Positions 1-7,894 of a stretch of 64,000 nt of DNA are shown here, piece after piece. The notes beneath the pieces are model-generated. The model had not been told where the DNA came from. It ran no database searches and saw only the letters and a program-made list of their open reading frames with translations. Every line of letters begins with the position of its first letter. Within the stretch, counting starts at the first letter, position 1. Origin of the DNA: Serpens sp964410065 (GTDB taxonomy: Bacteria > Pseudomonadota > Gammaproteobacteria > Pseudomonadales > Pseudomonadaceae). The position numbers and the translations under genes were made by a program. Location: positions 19,805 through 83,804 of the forward strand of contig CAYPFO010000010.1 in the NCBI GenBank assembly GCA_964410065.1, written 5' to 3'.

Positions 1-272
1 CTCAGTGCACTTTCCAGCGCAATATCGAACTCATCCTGGCGCTGCGGCACTGCCGCCAGCCCCGCGCCACCCTGCATGACGTCGCCAGCCGGCAGGTTGA
101 TCAGCACCAAGGGCAGGCCGGCGCGCTCCAGTTCTTCTTTCAGGCGGATGGCTGGCAGTTCATAGGGAAACTGGATTTCCACACCGTCGAAGCCCGCTGC
201 ACCGGCAGCACGAATACGCTCGATCAACGGCATCTCGGTAAATAGCATGGACAGGTTGGCGGCTATTTTCAT
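1..272 (-). CDS. hyi: Hydroxypyruvate isomerase, N-terminal part (cut by window edge)
   Basis: Converts hydroxypyruvate to tartronate semialdehyde in the cytoplasm, in the glyoxylate/allantoin branch fed by glyoxylate carboligase. About 90 codons are visible, starting at the ATG at 270-272. The protein begins MKIAANLSMLFTEMPLIERI, continues through GFDGVEIQFPYE and LVLINLPAGD, and runs off the window; this is the N-terminal TIM-barrel pattern of the Hyi family. Its ATG overlaps the stop of glxR (ATGA), so the two are translationally coupled with glxR first. The frame is open to base 1. What I see is a good Hyi start; the substrate is inferred from the family and from glxR. Another sugar-phosphate-isomerase-like TIM barrel is the main alternative. 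Confidence 0.85.
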   Translation of the reverse strand, partial: MKIAANLSMLFTEMPLIERIRAAGAAGFDGVEIQFPYELPAIRLKEELERAGLPLVLINLPAGDVMQGGAGLAAVPQRQDEFDIALESAL

Positions 273-1159
273 GATTGCTCCCCATCTCGGTACATCTGCA
301 CCAGCGTTGCCGGGTCTTGCGCAAGGTGACCCTGACTACCATGCAAGCGCATCAGTTGTGCAGCCAGGCCACTCATCGGTGTGGCACTGCCTTGCTCACG
401 GGACAGTTTCACGGCGGTATTCAGATCCTTGAGCAAGGTACGCACATGCCACTTGATTGGTTCAAAGCAGCTTTCAGCCATCTGCGGCGCGAGGATCTGC
501 AATGGCTTGGAATCGGCAAAACCACCGGCCAGCGCCGGCGCAATCAGGCTTGCATCTACTCCGGCACGCTCGGCCAGCGCCACCACCTCGGCGATCACCA
601 AGGCATTGCAGGCGACAATCATCTGGTTGCACACCTTGGTGACCTGGCCTGCACCCACCTCGCCCATACGTGTCAGGCGCTGACCAAGGTGCGCCAAAAC
701 CGGCCGCACCCGCTCGATATCCGCCACAGCCCCACCGGCCATGATTGCCAAGGTTCCGGCCTCGGCGCCAGGCGTACCACCCGATACCGGCGCATCGATC
801 CAGCGCATGCCGGTGCGCGCTTGCAGCTCGGCGGCCATTTCACGGGTGGCAGCCGGTTCCAGGCTGGAAAAATCCACCAACAGCTGCCCAGCGCGCGCAC
901 CCTCGACGATCCCACCAGGACCAAACACCACATCTCTTACCGCTGCCGTATCGGCCAGGCAAAGCATGACTATTTCGGCAGTGGCGCACAGATCAGCCGG
1001 CCTGTGTACCGAACGCGCGCCCTGCTCCAGAAGCGGCGCGCACTTGTCCGCCGAGCGGTTCCAGACATGCAACGGATAGCCGGCGGCCAGTAGGCGGCGG
1101 GTCATTGGCAGACCCATCAGGCCAATACCGGCGAAAGCGAGAGAAGGCAACGGCTGCAT
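269..1159 (-). CDS. glxR: 2-hydroxy-3-oxopropionate (tartronate semialdehyde) reductase
   Basis: NAD(P)H-dependent beta-hydroxyacid dehydrogenase expected to reduce tartronate semialdehyde to D-glycerate, giving glyoxylate-derived carbon an exit to glycolysis. The 296-residue protein has the N-terminal Rossmann motif FAGIGLMGLPM near residues 9-19, the substrate-binding segment DAPVSGGTPGAEAGTLAIM near 120-140, and the catalytic-lysine segment GAGQVTKVCNQM near 167-178. The length matches the family. It overlaps the downstream hyi start by 4 bases, so it is the upstream partner of a glxR-hyi operon. Family members also act on 3-hydroxyisobutyrate or succinic semialdehyde, and the hyi neighbour is what favours tartronate semialdehyde. 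The ATG is followed by a typical N terminus. Confidence 0.88.
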   Translation of the reverse strand: MQPLPSLAFAGIGLMGLPMTRRLLAAGYPLHVWNRSADKCAPLLEQGARSVHRPADLCATAEIVMLCLADTAAVRDVVFGPGGIVEGARAGQLLVDFSSLEPAATREMAAELQARTGMRWIDAPVSGGTPGAEAGTLAIMAGGAVADIERVRPVLAHLGQRLTRMGEVGAGQVTKVCNQMIVACNALVIAEVVALAERAGVDASLIAPALAGGFADSKPLQILAPQMAESCFEPIKWHVRTLLKDLNTAVKLSREQGSATPMSGLAAQLMRLHGSQGHLAQDPATLVQMYRDGEQS

Positions 1160-1322
1160 ACCAGGCTCCAGTCAAAAAAAGGAGGGCATCCTAACAGGCA
1201 GCCCCCAGGTCGAAATTGGCCGGCGCTCCATCTTTCACACATCACGCGCGGACAGGCATGGGCGTGCCCACGTTCGCCACAGACTGCGCCAGCGAGCCTC
1301 CGGACAGGACCCGGCGAAAAGC

Positions 1323-1685
1323 TTAGGGCCGATCCTTTTCCACATGGTCCAGGTTGATCGGATCACCTGCGCGCGCGTCGAGCTTTTCGCGAATGTCAGC
1401 GAACATCCGGTCATATTCATCGTGGTGCGTCAGGATCAGCCCATGCTCGGCAGGCAGACCGTGGCGTGAGGCCAGGCGCGAGGCAACGCTGGCGAAGTTG
1501 AAGGCGGTGTCCTGGTGCAAGGTGAAGCGTTCTTCGAATGGCCGCCCTTCCACGACGCCACTCATGTGCAGCTCCAGCACCTTGCCTTCCACGGGATCGC
1601 CGCGTACCTGGTAATAGAGATCGATGGCATAGCACGGTGTATCACCAGGCAGACTGGCGCGATGCAGGTGTCCGGGTTCGAACAT
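1323..1685 (-). CDS. DUF5064 family protein
   Basis: Small cytoplasmic protein of 120 residues with no signal peptide or membrane segment. It starts MFEPGHLHRASLPGDTP and contains YYQVRGDPVEGKVLELHMSG, a layout I recognise from a Pseudomonas-restricted family of unknown function (DUF5064). Acidic and histidine-rich stretches (LTHHDEYDRMFADIREKLDA) lie toward the C terminus. It stands alone, with 163 bases separating it from glxR and 51 from the next gene on the same strand. I cannot assign a function. Family name from memory. Confidence 0.75.
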   Translation of the reverse strand: MFEPGHLHRASLPGDTPCYAIDLYYQVRGDPVEGKVLELHMSGVVEGRPFEERFTLHQDTAFNFASVASRLASRHGLPAEHGLILTHHDEYDRMFADIREKLDARAGDPINLDHVEKDRP

Positions 1686-1736
1686 GGCGGCGTACCTGTT
1701 TAACAGGAACGCTCAGCGTAGTTGTTTTGTGCCGTT

Positions 1737-2054
1737 TCAGTGCAGCGCAGGGCGCTCTGCCCTTTCCTGAACCAGTACCCAAGGGGCTACGACCACCGCC
1801 CAGAGCTGTGGATCACGGGCCAACAGATCGCTTGCACGCTCTTCCTCGACCTTGCCCAGCGAGCCCTCGGCCAGCCAACCGGAAACCTTGCTCGCCTGGT
1901 TCTCGGCAACCGCCTCGGCCACGGCAATCAAATCAAGGTCTTCACTGACCCACAACAACGCGCCACGGGCGAAGAACGGCTGCAATTCCTCCCACGTGAT
2001 GGGAGCGGTTTCGCCCAGCAGCTTGGCATAAAGGGTGCTTGGTGATTGCGACAT
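1737..2054 (-). CDS. DUF2288 domain-containing protein
   Basis: A 105-residue cytoplasmic protein. It starts at the ATG at 2052-2054, where MSQSPSTLYAKLLGETAPI matches the usual beginning of DUF2288 proteins; the frame extends upstream to 2156 but that extension does not look like the family. The segment WEELQPFFARGALLWVSEDL and the C-terminal LWAVVVAPWVLVQERA are characteristic. Function is unknown. It is transcribed divergently from braC, and the two share a leader of about 275 bases. Confidence 0.8.
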   Translation of the reverse strand: MSQSPSTLYAKLLGETAPITWEELQPFFARGALLWVSEDLDLIAVAEAVAENQASKVSGWLAEGSLGKVEEERASDLLARDPQLWAVVVAPWVLVQERAERPALH

Positions 2055-2330
2055 GAACAGGACTACCGGTTGCGTTGGGCCGCACATGATAACGCCCGTA
2101 CCGGCAACACAAAACCGGACACCTGTGAATGACGGGCCAAGGGATCGGGACAACACTCGTCAGGCGCCTATCGCTGCGATTTGACGACAGGTTCTCGGCA
2201 TTCATACCCAGCGGATTTCCAAGCGGTGAAACAGCGCTCTACACTGAGTTCGATACGGTTTGGAATCCAGTACGCCAATCGCCCGGACTACCCCGCCCGG
2301 GACACAACAACAATGAGACGAGTGGACAAC

Positions 2331-3452
2331 ATGACCAAGACGACCCAGCACCTGTGCAAACTGTTCTCTGCCATTGCCCTGGCCGGTTGCGCCAGCTACT
2401 CGATGGCCGCGGACACCATCAAGATCGCCCTTGCCGGCCCCGTAACCGGCGCCGTGGCGCAGTACGGCGAAATGCAGTTCGTGGGCGCCAACATGGCGAT
2501 CGAGCAGATCAACAAGGCCGGTGGTGTAGACGGCGCCCAGCTTGAAGGCGTGGTCTACGATGACGCGTGTGACCCGAAACAGGCCGTGGCGGTAGCCAAC
2601 AAGATCGTCAACGATGGCATCTCATTTGTTGTGGGCCATCTGTGCTCCAGCTCGACTCAGCCGGCCTCCGACATCTATGAGGACGAAGGCATCCTGATGA
2701 TCACGGCGGCATCCACCAGTCCGGACATCACCGCGCGCGGCTACGAGCTGATTTTCCGCACCATCGGTTTGGATAACATGCAGGGCCCGACTGCTGGCGA
2801 TTACATTGCCGATCACGTCAAACCCAAGGCTGTTGCGGTCGTGCATGACAAACAGCAGTACGGCGAAGGCATCGCCACGGCGGTGCGCGACACCTTGAAG
2901 GAAAAAGGCATCAATGTCGTGGCCTTCGAAGGCATCAACGCCGGCGACAAGGACTTCTCCGCGCTGATTGCCAAGCTCAAGCGCGCCAACGTCGATTTCG
3001 TCTATTACGGCGGTTACCACCCGGAACTGGGCCTGCTGCTGCGCCAATCCAAGGAGAAGGGCCTGACTGCCCGCTTCATGGGTCCTGAAGGTGTCGGCAA
3101 CAAGGAAATTTCCGCCATCGCCGGCCCGGCCTCCGAAGGCATGCTGGTCACCCTGCCGCGCTCCTTCGATCAGGAACCCAAGAACCAGGCACTGGTCGAG
3201 GCGTTCAAGGCCAAGAAGCAGGACCCCAGCGGTCCGTTCGTGTTTCCGGCCTATGCCGCCGTGCAGGTCATCGCCGAAGGCATCGAGAAAGCCGGCAGCA
3301 CCGACACCGAGAAAGTCGCTGCCGCACTGCGCGCCAACACCTTCGACACGCCCACCGGCTCCCTGGCCTTCGACGAGAAAGGCGACCTGAAGGACTTCAG
3401 CTTCGTCGTCTACGAGTGGCATCAGGACGGCACCAAGACCGAAGCCCAGTAA
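2331..3452 (+). CDS. braC: Branched-chain amino acid ABC transporter, periplasmic binding protein
   Basis: Periplasmic receptor for leucine, isoleucine and valine (and usually Ala/Thr in Pseudomonas) that delivers ligand to BraD-BraE. It has 373 residues when started at the ATG at 2331, which follows an upstream open frame without a signal peptide. The N terminus is MTKTTQHLCKLFSAIALAGC, followed by SYSMA-ADTIKIALAGPVTG, a signal peptide probably cut before ADT. The two lobes show DDACDPKQAVAVANK and GHLCSSSTQPASDIYEDEG, whose cysteines form the usual family disulfide, and GLDNMQGPTAGDY. Length and order match P. aeruginosa BraC. An LAGC lipobox-like stretch lies inside the signal peptide (see findings). 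It is followed by a strong hairpin, then braD-G. Confidence 0.95.
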   Translation: MTKTTQHLCKLFSAIALAGCASYSMAADTIKIALAGPVTGAVAQYGEMQFVGANMAIEQINKAGGVDGAQLEGVVYDDACDPKQAVAVANKIVNDGISFVVGHLCSSSTQPASDIYEDEGILMITAASTSPDITARGYELIFRTIGLDNMQGPTAGDYIADHVKPKAVAVVHDKQQYGEGIATAVRDTLKEKGINVVAFEGINAGDKDFSALIAKLKRANVDFVYYGGYHPELGLLLRQSKEKGLTARFMGPEGVGNKEISAIAGPASEGMLVTLPRSFDQEPKNQALVEAFKAKKQDPSGPFVFPAYAAVQVIAEGIEKAGSTDTEKVAAALRANTFDTPTGSLAFDEKGDLKDFSFVVYEWHQDGTKTEAQ

Positions 3453-3464
3453 ACCTGCCGCACA

Positions 3465-3495
3465 AGCCCCCACGGCATTCGCCGCGGGGGCTTTT
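3465..3495 (+). terminator. Terminator-like hairpin between braC and braD
   Basis: GCCCCCACGGC / GCCGCGGGGGC form an 11-bp stem with one mismatch and an ATTC loop, followed by CTTTT. It lies 13 bases after the braC stop and about 70 bases before braD. In binding-protein transporter operons such a hairpin usually stabilises the 5' message or stops most transcripts, so the receptor is made in excess over the membrane parts. Confidence 0.8.
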
Positions 3496-3562
3496 ATCCG
3501 AGTATCCCGAGGCATTGGCCGTCCACAAGACGGTGCCGGCGCGTACCCGAGGAGACAGGTAA

Positions 3563-4486
3563 ATGCCTGAGATTTATCACTACCTGCAACAGTTGGTGAA
3601 CGGCCTGACCATCGGCAGCACCTATGCGCTGATCGCGATTGGCTACACCATGGTTTACGGCATTATCGGCATGATCAACTTCGCCCACGGCGAGGTGTAC
3701 ATGATCGGCTCATACATTGCCTTCATCGCCATTACCCTGCTAGCCATGGCCGGCATCGACAGCTTGATGCTGATCATGATCGTTGCCTTCGCCGCCAGCA
3801 TGATCGTCACCAGCGCCTTCGGCTACAGCATCGAACGGGTCGCCTACCGACCCTTGCGGGGCGGCAATCGGCTGATCCCACTGATCTCAGCCATCGGCAT
3901 GTCGATTTTCCTGCAGAACGCCGTGATGCTGTCGCAGGACTCGAAGGACAAAGCCATCCCCAATCTGCTACCCGGCAACTTCGTGTTCGGCGAAAGCACC
4001 ATGAACGGGGTGACTATTTCCTACATGCAGGTGCTGATTTTTGCTGTCACCTTCATCGCCATGCTCGGCCTGACACTGTTCATTTCCCGCTCACGCTTGG
4101 GTCGCGCCTGCCGCGCCTGCGCCGAAGATCTGAAGATGGCCAACCTGCTGGGCATCAACACCAACAACATCATTGCCTTGACCTTCGTTATCGGCGCGGC
4201 CCTGGCCGCCGTGGCCGGCGTGTTGCTGGGCATGCAATACGGGGTGATCAATCCGTACCTGGGCTTCCTCGCCGGCATCAAGGCATTCACTGCAGCGGTA
4301 CTCGGCGGTATCGGCAGCATTCCCGGCGCGGTGCTGGGTGGCCTGGTACTGGGTGTGGCCGAAGCCTTCGGCGCCGACCTGTTCGGCGATCAATACAAGG
4401 ACGTGGTGGCCTTCACCCTGCTGGTGCTGGTGCTGCTGTTCCGTCCAACCGGGATTCTCGGCCGTCCGGAGGTGGAAAAGGTATGA
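3563..4486 (+). CDS. braD: Branched-chain amino acid ABC transporter, permease (LivH type)
   Basis: Inner-membrane permease that pairs with BraE to form the channel. 307 residues, almost entirely hydrophobic segments (about eight membrane spans). The N-terminal NGLTIGSTYALIAIGYTMVY and INFAHGEVYMIGSY are the classical LivH signature. Toward the C terminus, CAEDLKMANLLGINTNNII is the cytoplasmic loop that contacts the ATPases. A GAGGAGACAG ribosome site precedes the ATG. Its stop overlaps the braE start (ATGA), the first of three successive overlaps linking braD-E-F-G. Confidence 0.95.
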   Translation: MPEIYHYLQQLVNGLTIGSTYALIAIGYTMVYGIIGMINFAHGEVYMIGSYIAFIAITLLAMAGIDSLMLIMIVAFAASMIVTSAFGYSIERVAYRPLRGGNRLIPLISAIGMSIFLQNAVMLSQDSKDKAIPNLLPGNFVFGESTMNGVTISYMQVLIFAVTFIAMLGLTLFISRSRLGRACRACAEDLKMANLLGINTNNIIALTFVIGAALAAVAGVLLGMQYGVINPYLGFLAGIKAFTAAVLGGIGSIPGAVLGGLVLGVAEAFGADLFGDQYKDVVAFTLLVLVLLFRPTGILGRPEVEKV

Positions 4487-5736
4487 GCCGTAACCTCAAG
4501 ACCGCTATTTTCAGCACCGTGCTCCTGCTGCTGATCTCCTACCCTATTCTTGGCCTCAAACTCAGCGTGATCGGCATCGGCCTGCAGGTCGAAGGTGCCT
4601 CGCCGCGCACGCTATGGACCATCGCCATCGCCGCCGCACTGGTGTTCGTCTGGCAGTTGTTTCGCGACCGTTTGCCCGGCAGTGGCCGGTTCACGGCGCT
4701 GCTGCCATCCATGCCGACCAGCATCACGCACCAGCTGACCCTGCCCTCGACCCAGCGCGGGATCATTCTGGTGCTGGTGGTCATTGCCCTGGTCTGGCCG
4801 TTTTTCGGCTCGCGGGCGGCGGTGGACATCGCCACGCTGATCCTTATCTACGTGATGTTGGCCATCGGCCTGAACATCGTCGTCGGCCTGGCCGGGCTAC
4901 TCGATCTCGGTTACGTTGGCTTTTATGCAGTGGGCGCCTACACCTACGCCCTGCTCGCCGAGTACGCCGGCTTCGGCTTCTGGACCGCGCTGCCGATTGC
5001 CGGGTTGATGGCCGCCACTTTTGGCTGCGTGCTCGGTTTTCCGGTGCTGCGTTTGCGCGGCGACTACCTGGCCATCGTCACCCTGGGGTTCGGCGAGATC
5101 ATCCGCATCATGCTGCGCAACCTCACCAGCATCACCGGCGGCCCCAACGGCATCAGCTCGATTCCCAAGCCAACGCTGTTCGGCCTGTCCTTTGATCGCC
5201 GCGCGCCGGAGGGCATGCAGACCCTGCATGAGTTTTTTGGCTTTGCGTACAACTCCACCCACAAGGTGATCTTCCTGTACGTGATCGCCCTGCTGCTGGT
5301 GCTCTTGGCCCTGTTCGTCATCAACCGGCTGATGCGCATGCCCATCGGTCGCGCCTGGGAAGCGCTGCGCGAGGACGAAATCGCCTGCCGCGCCCTCGGA
5401 CTCAATCCCACCGTGGTGAAGCTTTCCGCCTTTACCATTGGCGCCACCTTCGCCGGGTTCGCGGGCAGCTTCTTCGCCGCCCGTCAGGGGCTGGTGACAC
5501 CGGAGTCTTTCAGCTTCATCGAGTCGGCAATGATCCTCGCCATTGTCGTACTGGGCGGCATGGGCTCGCAGCTGGGCATCATCTTTGCCGCCGTGGTCAT
5601 GGTGCTGTTGCAGGAAATGCGCGGGTTCAACGAGTACCGCATGCTGATCTTCGGCCTGACCATGATCGTGATGATGATCTGGCGTCCACAGGGTCTGCTG
5701 CCCATGCAGCGGCCGCACCTGGAGCTGAAGCCATGA
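4483..5736 (+). CDS. braE: Branched-chain amino acid ABC transporter, permease (LivM type)
   Basis: Second membrane subunit of the leucine/isoleucine/valine importer. 417 residues with two N-terminal membrane spans and a hydrophilic linker (RDRLPGSGRFTALLPSMPTS) before the conserved core. The core has YVMLAIGLNIVVGLAGLLDL and GYVGFYAVGAYTYALL, then RLRGDYLAIVTLGFGEIIRI and ITGGPNGISSIP. The EAA-like loop GRAWEALREDEIACRALGLN near residue 290 is where the ATPases dock. The start overlaps braD by 4 bases and the stop overlaps braF by 4 bases, so subunits should be made in fixed proportion. Confidence 0.95.
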   Translation: MSRNLKTAIFSTVLLLLISYPILGLKLSVIGIGLQVEGASPRTLWTIAIAAALVFVWQLFRDRLPGSGRFTALLPSMPTSITHQLTLPSTQRGIILVLVVIALVWPFFGSRAAVDIATLILIYVMLAIGLNIVVGLAGLLDLGYVGFYAVGAYTYALLAEYAGFGFWTALPIAGLMAATFGCVLGFPVLRLRGDYLAIVTLGFGEIIRIMLRNLTSITGGPNGISSIPKPTLFGLSFDRRAPEGMQTLHEFFGFAYNSTHKVIFLYVIALLLVLLALFVINRLMRMPIGRAWEALREDEIACRALGLNPTVVKLSAFTIGATFAGFAGSFFAARQGLVTPESFSFIESAMILAIVVLGGMGSQLGIIFAAVVMVLLQEMRGFNEYRMLIFGLTMIVMMIWRPQGLLPMQRPHLELKP

Positions 5737-6500
5737 GCCGCGCCATTCTCAAGGTCAGCGGCCTGTGCATGCGCTTCGGCGGGCTTTTGGCGGTCAACGG
5801 GGTGAACCTGACCGTCAAGGAAAAACAGGTGGTGTCGATGATCGGCCCCAACGGTGCCGGCAAGACCACCGTGTTCAACTGTCTCAACGGTTTCTACCAG
5901 CCCACCGCTGGGGAAATCCTGCTCGATGGCGACCCCATCCAGGGCTTGCCGGGACACAAGATCGCCCGCAAAGGCGTCGTGCGTACGTTCCAGAACGTGC
6001 GCCTGTTCAAGGAAATGACCGCGGTGGAAAACCTGCTGGTGGCCCAGCACCAGCACCTCAACACCAACTTCTTCGCCGGCCTGTTCAAGACGCCCGGCTA
6101 TCGAAAGAGTGAAAAGGAGGCCATGCGCCACGCCGCCGAATGGCTGGAGCGGGTCAACCTCACCGAAGTCGCCAACCGCCCCGCCGGCACCCTCGCCTAT
6201 GGCCAGCAGCGGCGCCTGGAAATCGCCCGCTGCATGATGACCCGCCCCCGCTTGTTGATGCTCGATGAGCCCGCCGCCGGCCTCAACCCCCGGGAAACTG
6301 AGAGTCTCAAAGCCTTGATTGGCCAGCTCCGGGACGAACATGGGGTCACCGTGCTGTTGATCGAGCATGACATGAAGCTGGTGATGAGCATTTCCGACCA
6401 CATCGCCGTGATCAACCAGGGCGCGCCCCTGGCCGAGGGCACGCCGGAGCAGATCCGCAATAACCCGGATGTGATCAAAGCCTACCTGGGGGAAACCTGA
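5733..6500 (+). CDS. braF: Branched-chain amino acid ABC transporter, ATPase (LivG type)
   Basis: Cytoplasmic ATPase that powers import with BraG. 255 residues. Walker A GPNGAGKT lies at residues 38-45, followed by the family's long helical insertion (HQHLNTNFFAGLFKTPGYRK). The signature is in LAYGQQRRLEIARCMM and Walker B is LLMLDEP, followed by AAGLNPRETE. The switch histidine is in LLIEHDMKLVM. The LivG-type insert and the NPRE stretch separate it from BraG. The start overlaps braE (ATGA), and the stop TGA shares its last base with the braG ATG. Confidence 0.95.
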   Translation: MSRAILKVSGLCMRFGGLLAVNGVNLTVKEKQVVSMIGPNGAGKTTVFNCLNGFYQPTAGEILLDGDPIQGLPGHKIARKGVVRTFQNVRLFKEMTAVENLLVAQHQHLNTNFFAGLFKTPGYRKSEKEAMRHAAEWLERVNLTEVANRPAGTLAYGQQRRLEIARCMMTRPRLLMLDEPAAGLNPRETESLKALIGQLRDEHGVTVLLIEHDMKLVMSISDHIAVINQGAPLAEGTPEQIRNNPDVIKAYLGET

Positions 6501-7201
6501 TGCTGCAGTTCGATAATGTTTCCACCTTCTACGGCAAGATCCAGGCGCTGCATGGGGTCAGCCTGACCGTGCAACGGGGCGAGATCGTTACCCTGATCGG
6601 CGCCAATGGCGCTGGCAAATCCACCTTGCTGATGACCCTGTGCGGCTCACCGCGTGCGGCCAGTGGCAGCATTCGTTATGAAGAGGAAGAGCTGGTCGGT
6701 CAGGACACCTGCGACATCATGCGTAAAAGCATCGCAGTGGTGCCCGAGGGCCGGCACATCTTTGCCCGCCTGACGGTGGAAGAAAACCTGGTGATGGGCG
6801 CCTATTACCTGGCCAAGCAGGACTACCAGCAGCAATTGGACAGGGTTCTCGGACTATTTCCCCGCCTCAAGGAGCGCTTCACTCAGCGCGGCGGCACCAT
6901 GTCCGGCGGCGAACAACAGATGCTCGCCATCGCCCGGGCGCTGATGAGTCAGCCCAAGCTGCTGCTGCTCGACGAACCTTCGCTGGGCCTGGCGCCGATC
7001 ATCATCCAGCAGATCTTCGAGATCATCGAGCAGTTGCGCAGCGCCGGCGTGACCATTTTTCTGGTCGAACAGAACGCCAACCAGGCGCTCAAGCTCGCCG
7101 ACCGTGGTTATGTGCTGGAAAACGGCCGCATCGTTACCCAGGGCAGCGGCGAAGAATTGCTCGACGATCCCAAGGTGCGCGATGCGTATCTGGGCGGATA
7201 A
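6500..7201 (+). CDS. braG: Branched-chain amino acid ABC transporter, ATPase (LivF type)
   Basis: Second ATPase of the importer; it probably heterodimerises with BraF. 233 residues. Walker A GANGAGKS lies at residues 34-41, the LivF-specific VPEGRHIFARLTVEENLVMG follows, the signature is MSGGEQQMLAIARALM and Walker B is LLLLDEPSLGLAP. The start overlaps the braF stop by one base (TGATG). A small local deviation is a GSPRAASGSIRYEEEELVGQ segment after Walker A, slightly acidic for the family. It is the last gene of the bra cluster; no clear terminator follows in the 87 bases before the LemA gene. Confidence 0.95.
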   Translation: MLQFDNVSTFYGKIQALHGVSLTVQRGEIVTLIGANGAGKSTLLMTLCGSPRAASGSIRYEEEELVGQDTCDIMRKSIAVVPEGRHIFARLTVEENLVMGAYYLAKQDYQQQLDRVLGLFPRLKERFTQRGGTMSGGEQQMLAIARALMSQPKLLLLDEPSLGLAPIIIQQIFEIIEQLRSAGVTIFLVEQNANQALKLADRGYVLENGRIVTQGSGEELLDDPKVRDAYLGG

Positions 7202-7288
7202 AGCGGCTGCAGGTAAACCTTTCCGCCCCACGCCATCTACAGTGAAACCAGAGATCAGCCGCTTCGCCAGTCACTGGAGACACCAAAG

Positions 7289-7894
7289 ATGCACACCTCG
7301 TATCGCTTCTCCTCGCTGCGTACATTCGCCAGCCTGCTGCTGGTCACCCTGCTGACCGGCTGCGGAATCAACAATATTCCCAGCTATGACGAGCAGGTCA
7401 AATCCGCCTGGGCGCAGGTGGAGAACCAGTACCAGCGCCGCGCCGACCTGATTCCCAACCTAGTGGAAACCGTCAAAGGCTACGCCCGCCAGGAACAGGA
7501 AACCCTCACGGCGGTGATCGAAGCGCGAGCCAAAGCGACCTCGATCCAGGTGGATGCCAGCACCTTGGACGATCCCGCCAAATTGCGTCAGTTCGAGCAG
7601 GCCCAGAATCAGTTGAGCGGCGCGTTGAGCCGGCTGATGGTGGTTGTGGAGCGCTACCCGGATCTCAAGTCCAACCAGAACTTCCTCGCCCTGCAATCCC
7701 AACTGGAAGGCACCGAGAACCGCATCGCCGTGGCCCGGCGCGACTTCATCACCGCCGTGCAGCGTTACAACACTGAGATCCGCACCTTCCCCGGCCGCAT
7801 CTGGCACACCCTGATGTACAGCGACATGCCGATCCGCGAGACCTTCGAGGCCACCTCGGAGAATGCGGAGCAGGCCCCGCAAGTGCAGTTCTGA
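7289..7894 (+). CDS. LemA family lipoprotein
   Basis: Membrane-anchored helical protein of 201 residues. The N terminus is a lipoprotein signal with lipobox LLTGC (Cys near residue 25), after which NIPSYDEQVKSAWAQVENQY and RADLIPNLVETVKGYA are the classical LemA motifs. The middle is long amphipathic helix, ending in RTFPGRIWHTLMYSDM. The biochemical role of LemA is not established. The gene overlaps the next one by one base, and the LemA-TPM pairing recurs widely in bacteria, so an envelope complex is likely (inference). In many species LemA lacks a lipobox and is N-out membrane-anchored; here the Cys is clear. Confidence 0.93.
   Translation: MHTSYRFSSLRTFASLLLVTLLTGCGINNIPSYDEQVKSAWAQVENQYQRRADLIPNLVETVKGYARQEQETLTAVIEARAKATSIQVDASTLDDPAKLRQFEQAQNQLSGALSRLMVVVERYPDLKSNQNFLALQSQLEGTENRIAVARRDFITAVQRYNTEIRTFPGRIWHTLMYSDMPIRETFEATSENAEQAPQVQF

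Noticed and set aside
2622..3515. 297-codon frame on the minus strand across braC
   Set aside because: An antisense shadow of braC: GC-rich third positions leave long stop-free frames. The protein is low-complexity and unlike any family, while braC is clear.
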